21,980 nucleotides of DNA from positions 1 through 21,980 of the forward strand of contig JBNGIQ010005212.1 of assembly GCA_049999765.1 (NCBI GenBank), written 5' to 3'. A program made the position numbers and the translations under genes. Positions 1 to 9,500 of this stretch are shown piece after piece; position 1 is the first letter of the stretch; the number at the start of each line of letters is the position of its first letter. Source of the stretch: Phaeoceros laevis (lineage: Eukaryota > Anthocerotophyta > Anthocerotopsida > Notothyladales). Below the pieces are notes generated by a model. It ran no database searches. It was not told where the DNA came from and saw only the letters and a list, made by a program, of their open reading frames with translations.

Positions 1-628
1 AAAGTATCTTGTTCAGGCAACTTAGAGACTGACAACACTTTGCTTGATCAGATTTGGTGACGTCCAGGATGGAACCGCCATATTGACTCCACAAACAGCA
101 TGCTTCACCACGTATCCAGGACAATGAACAAAGCGGTATCGGACCGTCATTTGTGCTCGAAGGCAGAGAAGATACACTTCGTATACACTTGTCCTACCTT
201 CCGCGGGCCAGGCCTTTCTGTCTCGAGCTGTGATCAAAACCCACTAATCTCGGGTTCCTAATCCCTCTGCCAGCGTAATCCACAGCCTGTAGTAATTGTA
301 CCACAAAAGGTGATGTGTGTGTGTGTGTGTAGCTCCCTGCTCCCTGACAGTCCATGCCTGATGCTTGAATGGGTTCCCCTATTGAATGGGCTCCCCTATT
401 TTTTTAATATATAAGATAAGCCCGATTCGGACTTCCCGCTAGCTCTGAAACTTAGTAAGTACTTAGTACTTACTAACTTAGCTACTCTTAGTAAGCAGTG
501 CGAATATTTTAAGTATTTTCAGTATTTTACTTTTTTTCTTCAAGAGATGAAAAACACTTGCGTTTTTTTCGCGATTAGAGTAAAAAACGAAAACTACCAC
601 GTTTTATTAGTAAAATGCGGAGTTAGCG
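1..628. other. Flank with short repeats, no gene seen
   Basis: No convincing coding region was found on either strand. A short (GT)n run lies near 312-330. A 17-bp direct duplication (gaatggg[t/c]tcccctatt) occupies 367-383 and 384-400. A perfect 11-bp inverted repeat lies at 452-476. The stretch from about 500 to 628 is AT-rich with poly-T and poly-A runs and stops at the assembly gap. The small open frames here lack recognisable motifs. Confidence 0.6.
452..476. repeat. Perfect inverted repeat, 11-bp arms
   Basis: Left arm ttagtaagtac (452-462), spacer tta (463-465), right arm gtacttactaa (466-476). The arms are exact reverse complements. It could form a hairpin or cruciform, or mark the end of a degraded mobile element. 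No function is assigned. Confidence 0.85.
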
Positions 629-728
629 NNNNNNNNNNNNNNNNNNNNNNNNNNNNNNNNNNNNNNNNNNNNNNNNNNNNNNNNNNNNNNNNNNNNNNNN
701 NNNNNNNNNNNNNNNNNNNNNNNNNNNN
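629..728. other. Assembly gap of 100 N
   Basis: Exactly 100 consecutive N. This round number is a common placeholder for a gap of unknown size, so the real distance between the flanks is uncertain. It directly abuts a tandem repeat, a likely reason for the break. Confidence 0.97.
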
Positions 729-836
729 ATAAAAAAAGAAAGAATTTATTAAAAAATACAAAAGTTAAGGGGTAATCACCCCATAAAAAAAGAAAGAATT
801 TATTAAAAAATACAAAAGTTAAGGGGTAATCACCCC
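729..836. repeat. 54-bp direct tandem repeat, two copies
   Basis: Two identical 54-bp units occupy 729-782 and 783-836. Each is A-rich at the start (ataaaaaaagaaag) and ends in ggggtaatcacccc, which contains the small inverted repeat GGGGT-AATC-ACCCC. The array begins at the last N of the gap, so more copies may be hidden in the gap. Confidence 0.93.
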
Positions 837-867
837 ATGAGTAACGCACACCCAAGTCTGAACCCAA

Positions 868-1360
868 TGAGACTCCCACGTGGTGTAGCAATTAGCCAGG
901 ATCAAAGATCAACGCTAAGATTCTATTCAGTCAGCTAGAGCAACGACATAGCACTAGGCCTTCCAATGGCCCGCCTACTTAGGTAGACTCGCAGACACGT
1001 ACCCACGCGCTGCTCTTTATTGACTGAGCAAGACACAAGCCTCACGCACATGAGCTATGGCTTCCACGGCCAGCTCCTCGTGAGTACCGAAAGATCAGAA
1101 TAAGAAAAACACTTACAATCTTACACACTGACTCCCTCCTCCTCTGAGACAGAGTCCTTTATATGCCTGGTCTAATCCTCTAGAGGGAATCTAGGAACTT
1201 AACTTAGCAACTAACATGGAAGTTCCCTCAACCATGACAACTTCCAATTCAAGTCCTAGTTATCTTGTTACCCAAGTAACTTCTAGAATATACAGTGCTT
1301 GTGACTCCATGTAGTAGTAGTATGGTTATGATGTTTGCCAACTCCAATGGGAATTGAACA
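868..1360 (-). mobile_element. Probable LTR of a retrotransposon (minus orientation)
   Basis: Read on the minus strand, this segment is laid out like an LTR. It starts TGTTCAATTCCC at 1360, has a TATA box (TATAAAGG, near 1157-1164) preceded by about 200 bp, then an AATAAA signal at 1016-1021 about 140 bp further on, and ends GTCTCA at 868. Immediately inside the end, on the minus strand, is a sequence starting TGGGTTCAGACTTGG (852-866), in the place of a primer-binding site. The body of the element would lie towards the gap. No gag or pol coding sequence is visible, and no clean target-site duplication or second LTR is in the window. Superfamily is not assignable, and the boundaries are a best guess. 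Confidence 0.42.
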
Positions 1361-1382
1361 CCCCAACTACCTTAGTAGGGCT

Positions 1383-1456
1383 CCAATGAACAGGACCGGT
1401 GACAATGAATAGGACCAATGAACAGGACCGGTGACAATGAATAGGACCAATGAACA
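1383..1456. repeat. 32-bp tandem repeat, about 2.3 copies
   Basis: Units start ccaatgaacaggaccggtga at 1383 and 1415, with a partial third copy from 1447 (ccaatgaaca). It lies just beyond the outer end of the probable LTR. Confidence 0.9.
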
Positions 1457-2217
1457 ATGTTTTTGTGTGATTTCTGTTTACAACGTGCTGTAAAAGCATT
1501 GTAAAAATAAACAGCGCGCTCTAAGAATGGCCTTTTTCTTGTTGTGACCTCTCAAGGCAAAAAGCAGCATTTCGCTATTAGTTGTTTAATTTTTGCCTTG
1601 AACAAGTAGCCTATGTAAAAGAATCGCTCTGAGCGGGAAGGCAGCTGGGCTTGCGGCACTGCATTATTGGAGTAAGGCTAGGGTTTCATCAGTCCTGGGC
1701 TTCATATAGGACCCCAATACACAGCGCCCTTAAAAAACCTGGCCTTAATTACGTAATTCTTTCCTAATTAGTGGTACCAGAATCTTGACTGGCATCGTTC
1801 TCTGTGAATACAGCGGGCTTCACTCCTGCCTTTGGTCCCATCGCGCATCCATTGAACTCAGGCTATCAACCGGGCTAGTATCAACACAACTATGGCCTTT
1901 TTCCCTCTCGAAAGAACAAAAATTCCGAAGGTTGGGTATGAAAACCACACTCACAGCAAATGAAGCAGCACACTTCACACACTCGCAGAACACTTCTGGC
2001 TGTACCTGCGATGGCGCTTGTTGGTGGGGGCTTACCGAATGTGCTCAGCTTGGGTAGTCGTACGGCATGGAACAGGTATCTCACGGGCACTCAGCGATGC
2101 CTAATCCCTTTCAACGCCTGGATTACTGCTGAAAAGGGTCCGAATCTTTTGTAAGCCCATCTAATGCAACCTGCAATTTGATTGCTCAAATTCTCCTGGT
2201 GCATTCCGGCACCAGAA
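1457..2217. other. Upstream region of the PPR gene
   Basis: No supported gene. Several overlapping short frames on both strands (for example 1785-2057 and 1960-2154) show no family motifs. The stretch probably carries the promoter and 5' untranslated region of the PPR gene. An in-frame TGA at 2179-2181 closes the PPR reading frame upstream. Confidence 0.5.
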
Positions 2218-5148
2218 ATGAGAGGCGTTTCTTGGTGGAGCAATCGCTTTAAGTCACTAGGGGCAGATGCTGGGATAGCCATCACATTGCCGTGCAACCC
2301 ACGGAGTGGACAATTGAGCTGGCAAGGGTCTTCGTCCATCGGCTACACTGCAGTGCTTGAACATATGTGCGAGCAGGGACACCTGGACAAGGCACTGGAG
2401 GGGTTTCTGCGCATGGACCATCAGGGCGTTGTGCCTTCAGTAGACATGTATAAATGTCTCCTGAGGGCCTGCACCAAAAGGAGAGCTCTTGATCAGGCTA
2501 AGCTAGTGCATGCACATCTGCTCCATCATGACTTGGAGTCCGCCAGTTCCTTGGGCGACGATGTGGTGAGCACATTAGTGAAGTGCGGGAGCCTTGAAGA
2601 CGCCCTCCAGGTGTTTGATCGGTTGCCACGTCGAAATGTGTTTTGCTGGACAGCGGTGATTTCTGGGTACACCGATGCCGGGGAAGGTCGGGAGGCGCTC
2701 AGCATGTACAATCGCATGCGAGACGAGGGTGTGCAGCCAAACGCCTACACCTTCGTCAGCCTACTAAAAGCTTGTGGCCGCATACCCGATTTGGATGAAG
2801 GCAAGCGCATTCATGCAGAAACTTTGAGGTACAAATTTGAAGACGATCTGTTTGTCTGTAATTGTTTAGTGGACATGTATGGAAAGTGTGGGAGCATAGC
2901 GGACGCACAGAATGTGTTTGATGCCTTGATAGACAAGGACGTGGTGTCATGGAATGTGATGCTTGCAGCCTATGCTCAGGAGGGCCAAGCAGAGAAGGCG
3001 TTGCAGCTCTATGACCAAATGCAGGCAGAGTGTGTCAGTGCCAACGTGAGGACGTTTGTGAGTGTGTTGCAGGCATGTGGCACCGCCGCAGAGAAGCAAG
3101 CCGTTTTTGTAGCGGATGGGCGGTCCACTAAACCGAACTCCTTAAAACATGGCAAGTCAATTCATGCTGAAGCTCGTAGGAAATGCTGCGATTCAAGTGT
3201 CTTCGTTGGTAACACCCTAGTTAGAATGTATGGGAAATGTACCAGCATAATGGATGCACGCTGTGTTTTTGATAGGCTGCCAGACCGGAATTTGGTGTCA
3301 TGGAATGCGATGCTTGCAGCATATGTTGAGGAGGGTCAAGGGGAGAATTCCTTTCACCTGTATGAGCAAATGCTACAGGAAGGAGTCACACCAGATATTC
3401 GGACCTTTGTGAGCATGCTTCAAGCATGTGGCATGGTAGGGGAGAAGGAACAGGAAACTGTTGTACATGGGCAACGGCTGAAAGTGAAGTATTTTGCAAA
3501 CGTGAGAGAAATACATTCTGATGCTTGCAGCAGGGGTCACTCTTTGGGTGTATTTGTAGGTAGCATTCTTGTTGCCATGTATGGAAGCTGTGGCAGCACT
3601 GTGGATGCGCATAATGTCTTCTGTGGATTATCTGAACGGGATGTGGTGTCATGGAATGCTCTTCTAGCAGTCTACCTTCAACAGGGCCAAACAGACAAGG
3701 CTTTGCAGCTCTTTGAGAAGATGCAGGAGGAAGGTGTGAGTCCAACTGATCAAACCTGTAATATTCTTGTTACTATACATGGGAAGTCCGGGAATGTTGT
3801 TGAAGCACAAAGAATATTTGATAGTTTGGACCAGCGTGATGTGGTGTCATGGAATGCTATGCTCGCGGCATTTACTGACAACAGTCAAGCAGAGAAGGCC
3901 TTAGAGCTGTACAGAAAAATGCAAGAGCGAGATGTGAGTCCTGATGCCCGAACCTTTGTGGGTGTGCTTCAAGCATGTGGCATGCTTGCGGATAAGGAAG
4001 AAAATAATATCGTAGATGGGCAATCCACCAAACTGAAGTCTTTTGAACAGGGGAAGGCAGTACACACTGAAGTGAAGAGCAGAGGATATGAATCAGATCA
4101 GTTTGTTGGTAGCACTCTCATTAGCATGTATGGGAAGTATGGAGATATTGCTGGTGCGAGGGATGTGTTTCAACATCTTTCCAGTCGGAATGTAGTGTCC
4201 TGGACTGTCATGCTTGAAGCTTATGTTAGGCAGGGCTACACGGAGGAGGCTTTGCAGCTGTACAGACGAATGCAGCAAGAAGGCCCAAGCCCAGACGAGA
4301 TTAGTCTTGTGTGGGTTTTGCAAGCTTGCAGCAACACGGGAAGCTTGGCTGTTCTTAGCAAGGTCCATATGTCTCTTGTCTCGTCTGGTAGGGACTGGAG
4401 CCTTTTTTGGTCAAACAGTCTTATCAGCGCCTACGGGAGATGTTCAAGTATGGCAGACGCTCAGGCCTTGTTTGATGCACTGCCCCAACCGGATGTGGTA
4501 TCGTGGAATGCACTTATTGCTGGGTATTCTCGATCAGGTGACTACGCAGCTAGCCGGCTTTGCTATGAGAAGATGGAGCTTGCAGGTGTAAATCCCAACA
4601 CAATTACACTCATTTCACTCCTCTCTGCCTGTAGTCATGCGGGGCTAGTGGATGAAGGTGTTGAGTACTTCGAGTCCATGAGCAAACACCATGACATAAC
4701 TCCAGAGGTAGATCATTATGTCTGTATGATGGATCTCTTCGGACGTGCAGGATTATTCACCAGAATAGAAGAATTGTTGTCCGCTATGCCAATGCAGCCC
4801 AATCTTGCAATCTGGTTATCTTTGCTCGGAGCTTGTCAAAAGCATGGCAACTTAACGATCGCAGAGCAAGCTTTTGAGCATGCTGTGCTTTTGCAGCCGA
4901 AGGATGCAGCCGCATACATACTGATGTCCAACATTTACGCTGATGCTGGCCTTCTAGACAGTGCAAGCAAGATCCAGAAGCTGAGACAAGGGGGAGGCGC
5001 ATGGAAGAAGCCTGGCCAGACCTGGATTGAGCATGAGCAAGAAATTCGCAGTTTTTTGGCAGGAGACTGTAAAAATCCACAGCATACGGAACTGTATGAA
5101 TTGTTGAGAAAGTTTGCTTCGAGCGCTAGAAGCGAAGTCCTTCACTAG
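2218..5148 (+). CDS. PLS-type pentatricopeptide repeat protein, E/E+ subclass
   Basis: Intronless gene for a 976-residue organellar RNA-binding protein. The first in-frame ATG after the TGA at 2179-2181 is at 2218. The N-terminus is Arg/Ser-containing with few acidic residues, compatible with a mitochondrial or plastid presequence. PPR repeats run from about residue 42 to 827. Seven P-motif starts contain the (V/F)xxW core (such as DVVSWNAMLAAY), alternating with L motifs (TFVSxLQACG ... GKxIHAEA) and S motifs (VxMYGKCGSIxDAxxVF). The tail from about 828 matches E1/E2 (DHYVCMMDLFGRAG; AIWLSLLGACQKHGN) and E+ (PGQTWIEHEQEIRSF). It stops soon after, so no DYW deaminase is encoded. Proteins of this class usually act in site-specific C-to-U editing of organelle transcripts, with a DYW domain supplied in trans; the target is unknown. 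Three L motifs carry an extra roughly 15-residue insertion, and one L motif is missing. Confidence 0.95.
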   Translation: MRGVSWWSNRFKSLGADAGIAITLPCNPRSGQLSWQGSSSIGYTAVLEHMCEQGHLDKALEGFLRMDHQGVVPSVDMYKCLLRACTKRRALDQAKLVHAHLLHHDLESASSLGDDVVSTLVKCGSLEDALQVFDRLPRRNVFCWTAVISGYTDAGEGREALSMYNRMRDEGVQPNAYTFVSLLKACGRIPDLDEGKRIHAETLRYKFEDDLFVCNCLVDMYGKCGSIADAQNVFDALIDKDVVSWNVMLAAYAQEGQAEKALQLYDQMQAECVSANVRTFVSVLQACGTAAEKQAVFVADGRSTKPNSLKHGKSIHAEARRKCCDSSVFVGNTLVRMYGKCTSIMDARCVFDRLPDRNLVSWNAMLAAYVEEGQGENSFHLYEQMLQEGVTPDIRTFVSMLQACGMVGEKEQETVVHGQRLKVKYFANVREIHSDACSRGHSLGVFVGSILVAMYGSCGSTVDAHNVFCGLSERDVVSWNALLAVYLQQGQTDKALQLFEKMQEEGVSPTDQTCNILVTIHGKSGNVVEAQRIFDSLDQRDVVSWNAMLAAFTDNSQAEKALELYRKMQERDVSPDARTFVGVLQACGMLADKEENNIVDGQSTKLKSFEQGKAVHTEVKSRGYESDQFVGSTLISMYGKYGDIAGARDVFQHLSSRNVVSWTVMLEAYVRQGYTEEALQLYRRMQQEGPSPDEISLVWVLQACSNTGSLAVLSKVHMSLVSSGRDWSLFWSNSLISAYGRCSSMADAQALFDALPQPDVVSWNALIAGYSRSGDYAASRLCYEKMELAGVNPNTITLISLLSACSHAGLVDEGVEYFESMSKHHDITPEVDHYVCMMDLFGRAGLFTRIEELLSAMPMQPNLAIWLSLLGACQKHGNLTIAEQAFEHAVLLQPKDAAAYILMSNIYADAGLLDSASKIQKLRQGGGAWKKPGQTWIEHEQEIRSFLAGDCKNPQHTELYELLRKFASSARSEVLH

Positions 5149-5175
5149 AAAAACCACCCTCGTTCCTTCACCCCT

Positions 5176-5181
5176 AATAAA
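5176..5181 (+). terminator. Possible polyadenylation signal of the PPR gene
   Basis: AATAAA begins 28 bases after the TAG stop of the PPR gene. It matches the canonical near-upstream element, but it is very close to the stop and plants tolerate many variants. Confidence 0.3.
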
Positions 5182-6517
5182 GGAACAAACTAGCCAATCG
5201 GGCCGCCCCGAGTCATCCGCTGAGCGTGATTAACGGTCACTCACGCACCTTACTGAAATATGCATACTGTATATAATTATCTCTAGTAAGTGCTTGAATG
5301 TGTAACATAACCCCGAGTTCTGAACATGAACGCCATCCGGTTCTGCGAAGTCCGTCACACATACAAAACTATCTAGAGTAACTGGGCCAGTACCCGGATC
5401 GCTATGTGGGTGGGTATTACCGGATAGCTAAGCGCATAAACTCGAAAGTACGGTAAGACATTGAAATCTCGCTGAAAAAATTTAAAAATTTCAGTAGACA
5501 CGCGCCGCGCTCAGTGACCTTAGTTACCAGAAACGTGTTTACAGCCAGCCACGTACGAAACGTATATACACGTTTCGGACTATCGGCCTAGCCTGTCAGG
5601 TCGCCTTTTGCTCAAAGACCTCGCCAGGTGCATATGGTCCGGTCGATGCCCTTCAAGCCACGACGGGCTCCTAGCTGACGCCCTTCTCTCTCTCTCTCTC
5701 GTGTGTGCCCTTCTCCCAACGTCATGCTTTACTTGAGCTTCCGGCACAAGGATGGAAAAAGCTGAGCTCTAAGTAACTAACCTGCCTGACCGGATAAGGA
5801 AGGCTACAACTCCAGTCCCCACCCAAAACAAAGCATGCTTATCCTGACCGTGTCAGCCCCAACTTAAAGCTTAAGCGTAGGTTGCCCCAACAACCCGTTA
5901 GATTTAATTATCTTTCTAGAATTTATAAAATATGACTTTGGAGCCCGCGCTGGAGCCTCTGCCACCTGGTATGCTCCCAGCCCGCTTGACAATGGCGGGC
6001 CCGCAAGCCTAAGAAGGCCCACCCACAAGCCCCAGCCCACCTACACATGCCGTCCTGCAGACTCCTGCTTGTTGGCCCGCCCGCTTGTTGGTGCTTGAAA
6101 AATCTAAGCTCCCACCTGCCACTGCCGTGCTTCATTCATCAAACAAGTGGTCACATCTTAAGGCGGTGCCACTGTGGCGAAGGATGCCGGTTTGGAGGCG
6201 TTCACAGTTTCACACGGGTCTCCGGAATCAAGGCGTCCTTTCCGGCTTGTCTGCAGTGCCGGATTAGATGCCGGTTTCACCAACATTCGAGCCCATCTGG
6301 ATGTGCCGGCAAAAAACCCGCTGATTACCGCCGGTTCAGAGTCGCCGAGTGGTGTGACAGAGTGTGCTCGCTGCAACCTCATCGTGGTGGCAATGGAAAC
6401 TGTAGCATGATTTGACTAAGCTCTGGGTTGAGCTGTCTCTCGTGCTCTCCATTTAGTACTTCGCCATCGAGTCCTGGCCGCAGACGTAGTTTGAATCGCT
6501 TTCACGCTTGAAGCAGG
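5182..6517. other. Intergenic region, PPR to SDR-MDR fusion gene
   Basis: No gene is supported. It holds an AT-rich stretch near 5470-5490, a perfect 8-bp-arm inverted repeat at 5556-5577 and a (CT)n run near 5684-5700. A GC-rich block at about 5940-6400 has several overlapping frames on both strands, none with a recognisable motif. The right-hand part probably contains the promoter and 5' untranslated region of the downstream gene. Confidence 0.5.
5556..5577. repeat. Inverted repeat, 8-bp arms
   Basis: cgaaacgt (5556-5563), spacer atatac, acgtttcg (5570-5577); the arms are exact reverse complements. It could be a palindromic protein-binding site or chance. It is not close enough to either neighbouring gene to assign a role. 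Confidence 0.6.
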
Positions 6518-9500
6518 ATGAAGATTGGCCAAGGACATGCAGCCATTGTTACAGGAGCAGGCTCCGGCATTGGTATGTCTTCGATGATCAATTGGCCATC
6601 TTGATTACTGCTGAACAAGTTTATTTCGCTGTTAGCGATGCTGTCGTTAGACCGTGGTGGGATGTTAGCTCCCTCAAGAGTGCACTGACCTTAGGTGCTT
6701 GAGTCACACTTGGGGCCTATTGTTACTAGAATTTCTTTCTGTTTTATTGTGCTTGGTTATTGTGCTTGGCCAGCTTCAATCGATGTCTAGTTCAGTTCGG
6801 TTCTGATAAACAGCATTCTGTGCACAAAACACCGCGTAGGATTTCGGACGTGCTTACACAGAATGCGTTGACTATTTAGATTGGACCTGGATATTATGGT
6901 ATAGAGTCACCGGTCAGTGGTGTAATGATTGTGCAAGATGAACGGTTGGTGGCGTCATCCAATTGGGAACTTCTTGCGCGTTTGTGCCCGCAGGTAGGGC
7001 GTTGGCATTGGCTCTGGCGCAGAGGGGTGCAAGTTTATCCCTTTTTGATTTGTCGGAACAAGGAGGTCAGGAGACGCTTCGGCTAGTGAGAGCAGAACAC
7101 GAAAAGCACGAACTTGGCAACGCGGTTATCTTTCACAAGTGCGATGTTGCAAATCCAAGTAAGTTGTTTCAGGTTTTTCGGCATTGTTCTGGCTGTAAAG
7201 CTAGCCTGCAATTGCAAAACCGGTTGCTCTCGGATGAGCTTTGGGATTGCTAGTCGTTCAAGTGAAACGATGCTTCTCCCTGTGGGTCTGTGCTGCATTG
7301 GCTGACACGATGGATTTGTCACATTTCTGTTAATCAGGAGAACTTGCATCTTGTTTTGAACTGCACATGTCAACATTTGGGAGGTTAGACGTATGCATAA
7401 ATAATGCTGGTATTGGTGAGAAAGAGTTTTTCACCGAGGACAGGAGCACCGATGGCCAAGGATCCTGGAGACGAGTTGTGGATGTTAATTACGTTTCTGT
7501 CATTGATGGGACACGACTTGCTGTATGATCTCTTCAAGCTTTCATCCTTGACATCACTTCATTGAAGTTTTAGCTTGAGAGCAAATGGCACGTTCCAGCT
7601 CCGGAGGTACTTAAATGGTCTGTGTGCATCGCAGATAAACATAATGGAAGCAAGTGGCAATGGAGGGTCAATTCTCAACCTGTCATCTGCCTCAGGACTT
7701 TATCCAGCGTACTTCATGCCTATTTATGGATCAACAAAAAGTAATCACCTTCTACTTCTTCCGTCAGTACTAAAGACCTTTCTATATTAGGTTCTTACCA
7801 GGGCAAGTCCTGAAGATGCCCATGCTATGCTAATTGTACTTTCTTCTGTTCAAAAAGGTGGCGTCGTGATGTTTACAAGATCTCTTTCAAAACTGAAGCG
7901 AAAAGGCATCCGTGTTAACGCCCTTTGTCCAGAGGTTTGATTCCTTTCTTCATCAGGATTGAATGATCAATGGTGACTTTGCGGTATTTTTTGAATGGTT
8001 TTCTATGTTCATGTGCTGGTAAGATTTGGTTAATAGCTGCCTTGGATGGCTGACTGACACATGTTTTCATATGCAGTTTGTAAGTACTGAGTTGACAAAG
8101 CCGCTTGGTCCAGCAATTATCGCTACCACTGATGGCTTCGTCCCCATGGAAAGAGTAACTGAAGGTAAGATCCGTTTAATGTAGTGGCTGCGACAAATCT
8201 TAAAACTTGCAAGACTGAACCAAAGTATCAGCAATTGGTTTTTTCTCTTTGATTGTTATTTTTTGAAGTAGTGGGACTTTATCTCATGAAGAAGTGACGA
8301 TACAGCTTCAAATCCTTCAAACACTGTAATCTTATGCACAGGTAACTATTGTAGGTGCCTTCGAGCTGATGGAAGATGATACCAGGGCTGGTCACTGTCT
8401 TTGGATTTCAAATAGGCGTGGTTCCCAGTATTGGCCTTCCTTGGAGGAAAAGAAAAAGTACCTTGTTGCTTATGCGCCCAACAGGGCAGGTTCCACACCT
8501 GCAACGAAATCTGTGATGACGTCAGCACCTGAAGTGCCAGAAGATTATCGGAAAATGTGAGCCGGCGTTACTGTTCACCATTTGCTAGATGCATTGCCCT
8601 CCTGCTTCATATTATTGCTGGTTGCGACTGATTGGGGGGCAAAGTGGGTAAAGGGGAGCAACTGGCATGCTGATGTCAATTTTTCGGTTCACTTCTTATC
8701 AGAGTTGTGCACACTTTGAGCAATAATTTCCGCTCTGCCACTGCGATCATCACAGTGCCATTTAAACCTCCAGTGAAACCTGGTCATGTTCTCATTAAGC
8801 ACTTGTATGCTGGAATCAATGCAAGTGATGTAAGTAGCCCCTTGTCCATTGCTTTGAATCTTATACAGTACTTGAGCTATCGAATGAGCTCCAAACGAAA
8901 CAAGTTTATGACAACGATATCAAACAGTTGGATTTGATTTTTTGGATAGTGCAGCTAGAACATGTGAATGACCTACCAGCTGGATTGGGTACTCTGCTTC
9001 TGACGTGAAGTGATTATGCGTCTCTCCACCTTAGGTGAATTTCAGTGCTGGGCGGTACTTTGGAAGTGAGAAGTCAGCAGCTGCTCTTCTCCCCTTCGAT
9101 GCGGGGTTTGAGGTGAGAAGGTTGGATGTCGTATAACATCCATGATTGCTGGTTCATATCCTAATTGGGGACAGCTTGCAGACTGTTGGAATAATCGCAG
9201 GTCTAGGAGATGGTACAACTACACCGGGGCTCACATTGGGGGCAGCAGTAGCAACTATGAGCTATGGAGGATTTGCAGACTTTGGACAGGTCTTTTTATA
9301 CCTTCCCACGTTTTCAGTGATCAGCTGGGCGGTGTACTCTTTATACTTTGAAGGAGCACAGAGTTGTTAATGTGCAAGGTGGTGGCTTGCTGAACAATGT
9401 TTGCTGTCAAACTTTTAGGTGGCTGCGAAGTATGTGATGCCAATTCCTGCAGCGACACCAGCAGTCGTTGCCCTGCTGACTTCGGGCCTCACTGCTTCGA

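Noticed and set aside
607-891. Minus-strand frame and plus-strand frame 547-732 across the N run
   Set aside because: They consist largely of unknown residues from the gap and of the translated 54-bp repeat.
831-1365. CACCCCA direct repeat at 831-837 and 1359-1365 as a target-site duplication
   Set aside because: The enclosed segment would not have TG...CA ends, and the left copy is part of the 54-bp tandem repeat.
2182-2217. Earlier start of the PPR gene at 2182
   Set aside because: The codon at 2182 is TTG and follows directly on an in-frame TGA; the first ATG is at 2218.
4214-4591. 125-residue frame inside the PPR gene
   Set aside because: It is a shadow in another frame of clear PPR and E-domain coding sequence.
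6174-6410. 78-residue frame upstream of the SDR-MDR gene
   Set aside because: It starts at GTG, overlaps several equally long frames in this GC-rich block, and has no family motif. It is more likely leader or intergenic sequence.
8707-8937. Separate MDR gene starting at exon 8
   Set aside because: The frame starts at GTG, and a good GT-AG intron (8557-8702) joins it in frame to the SDR exons, as in other plant two-domain proteins.
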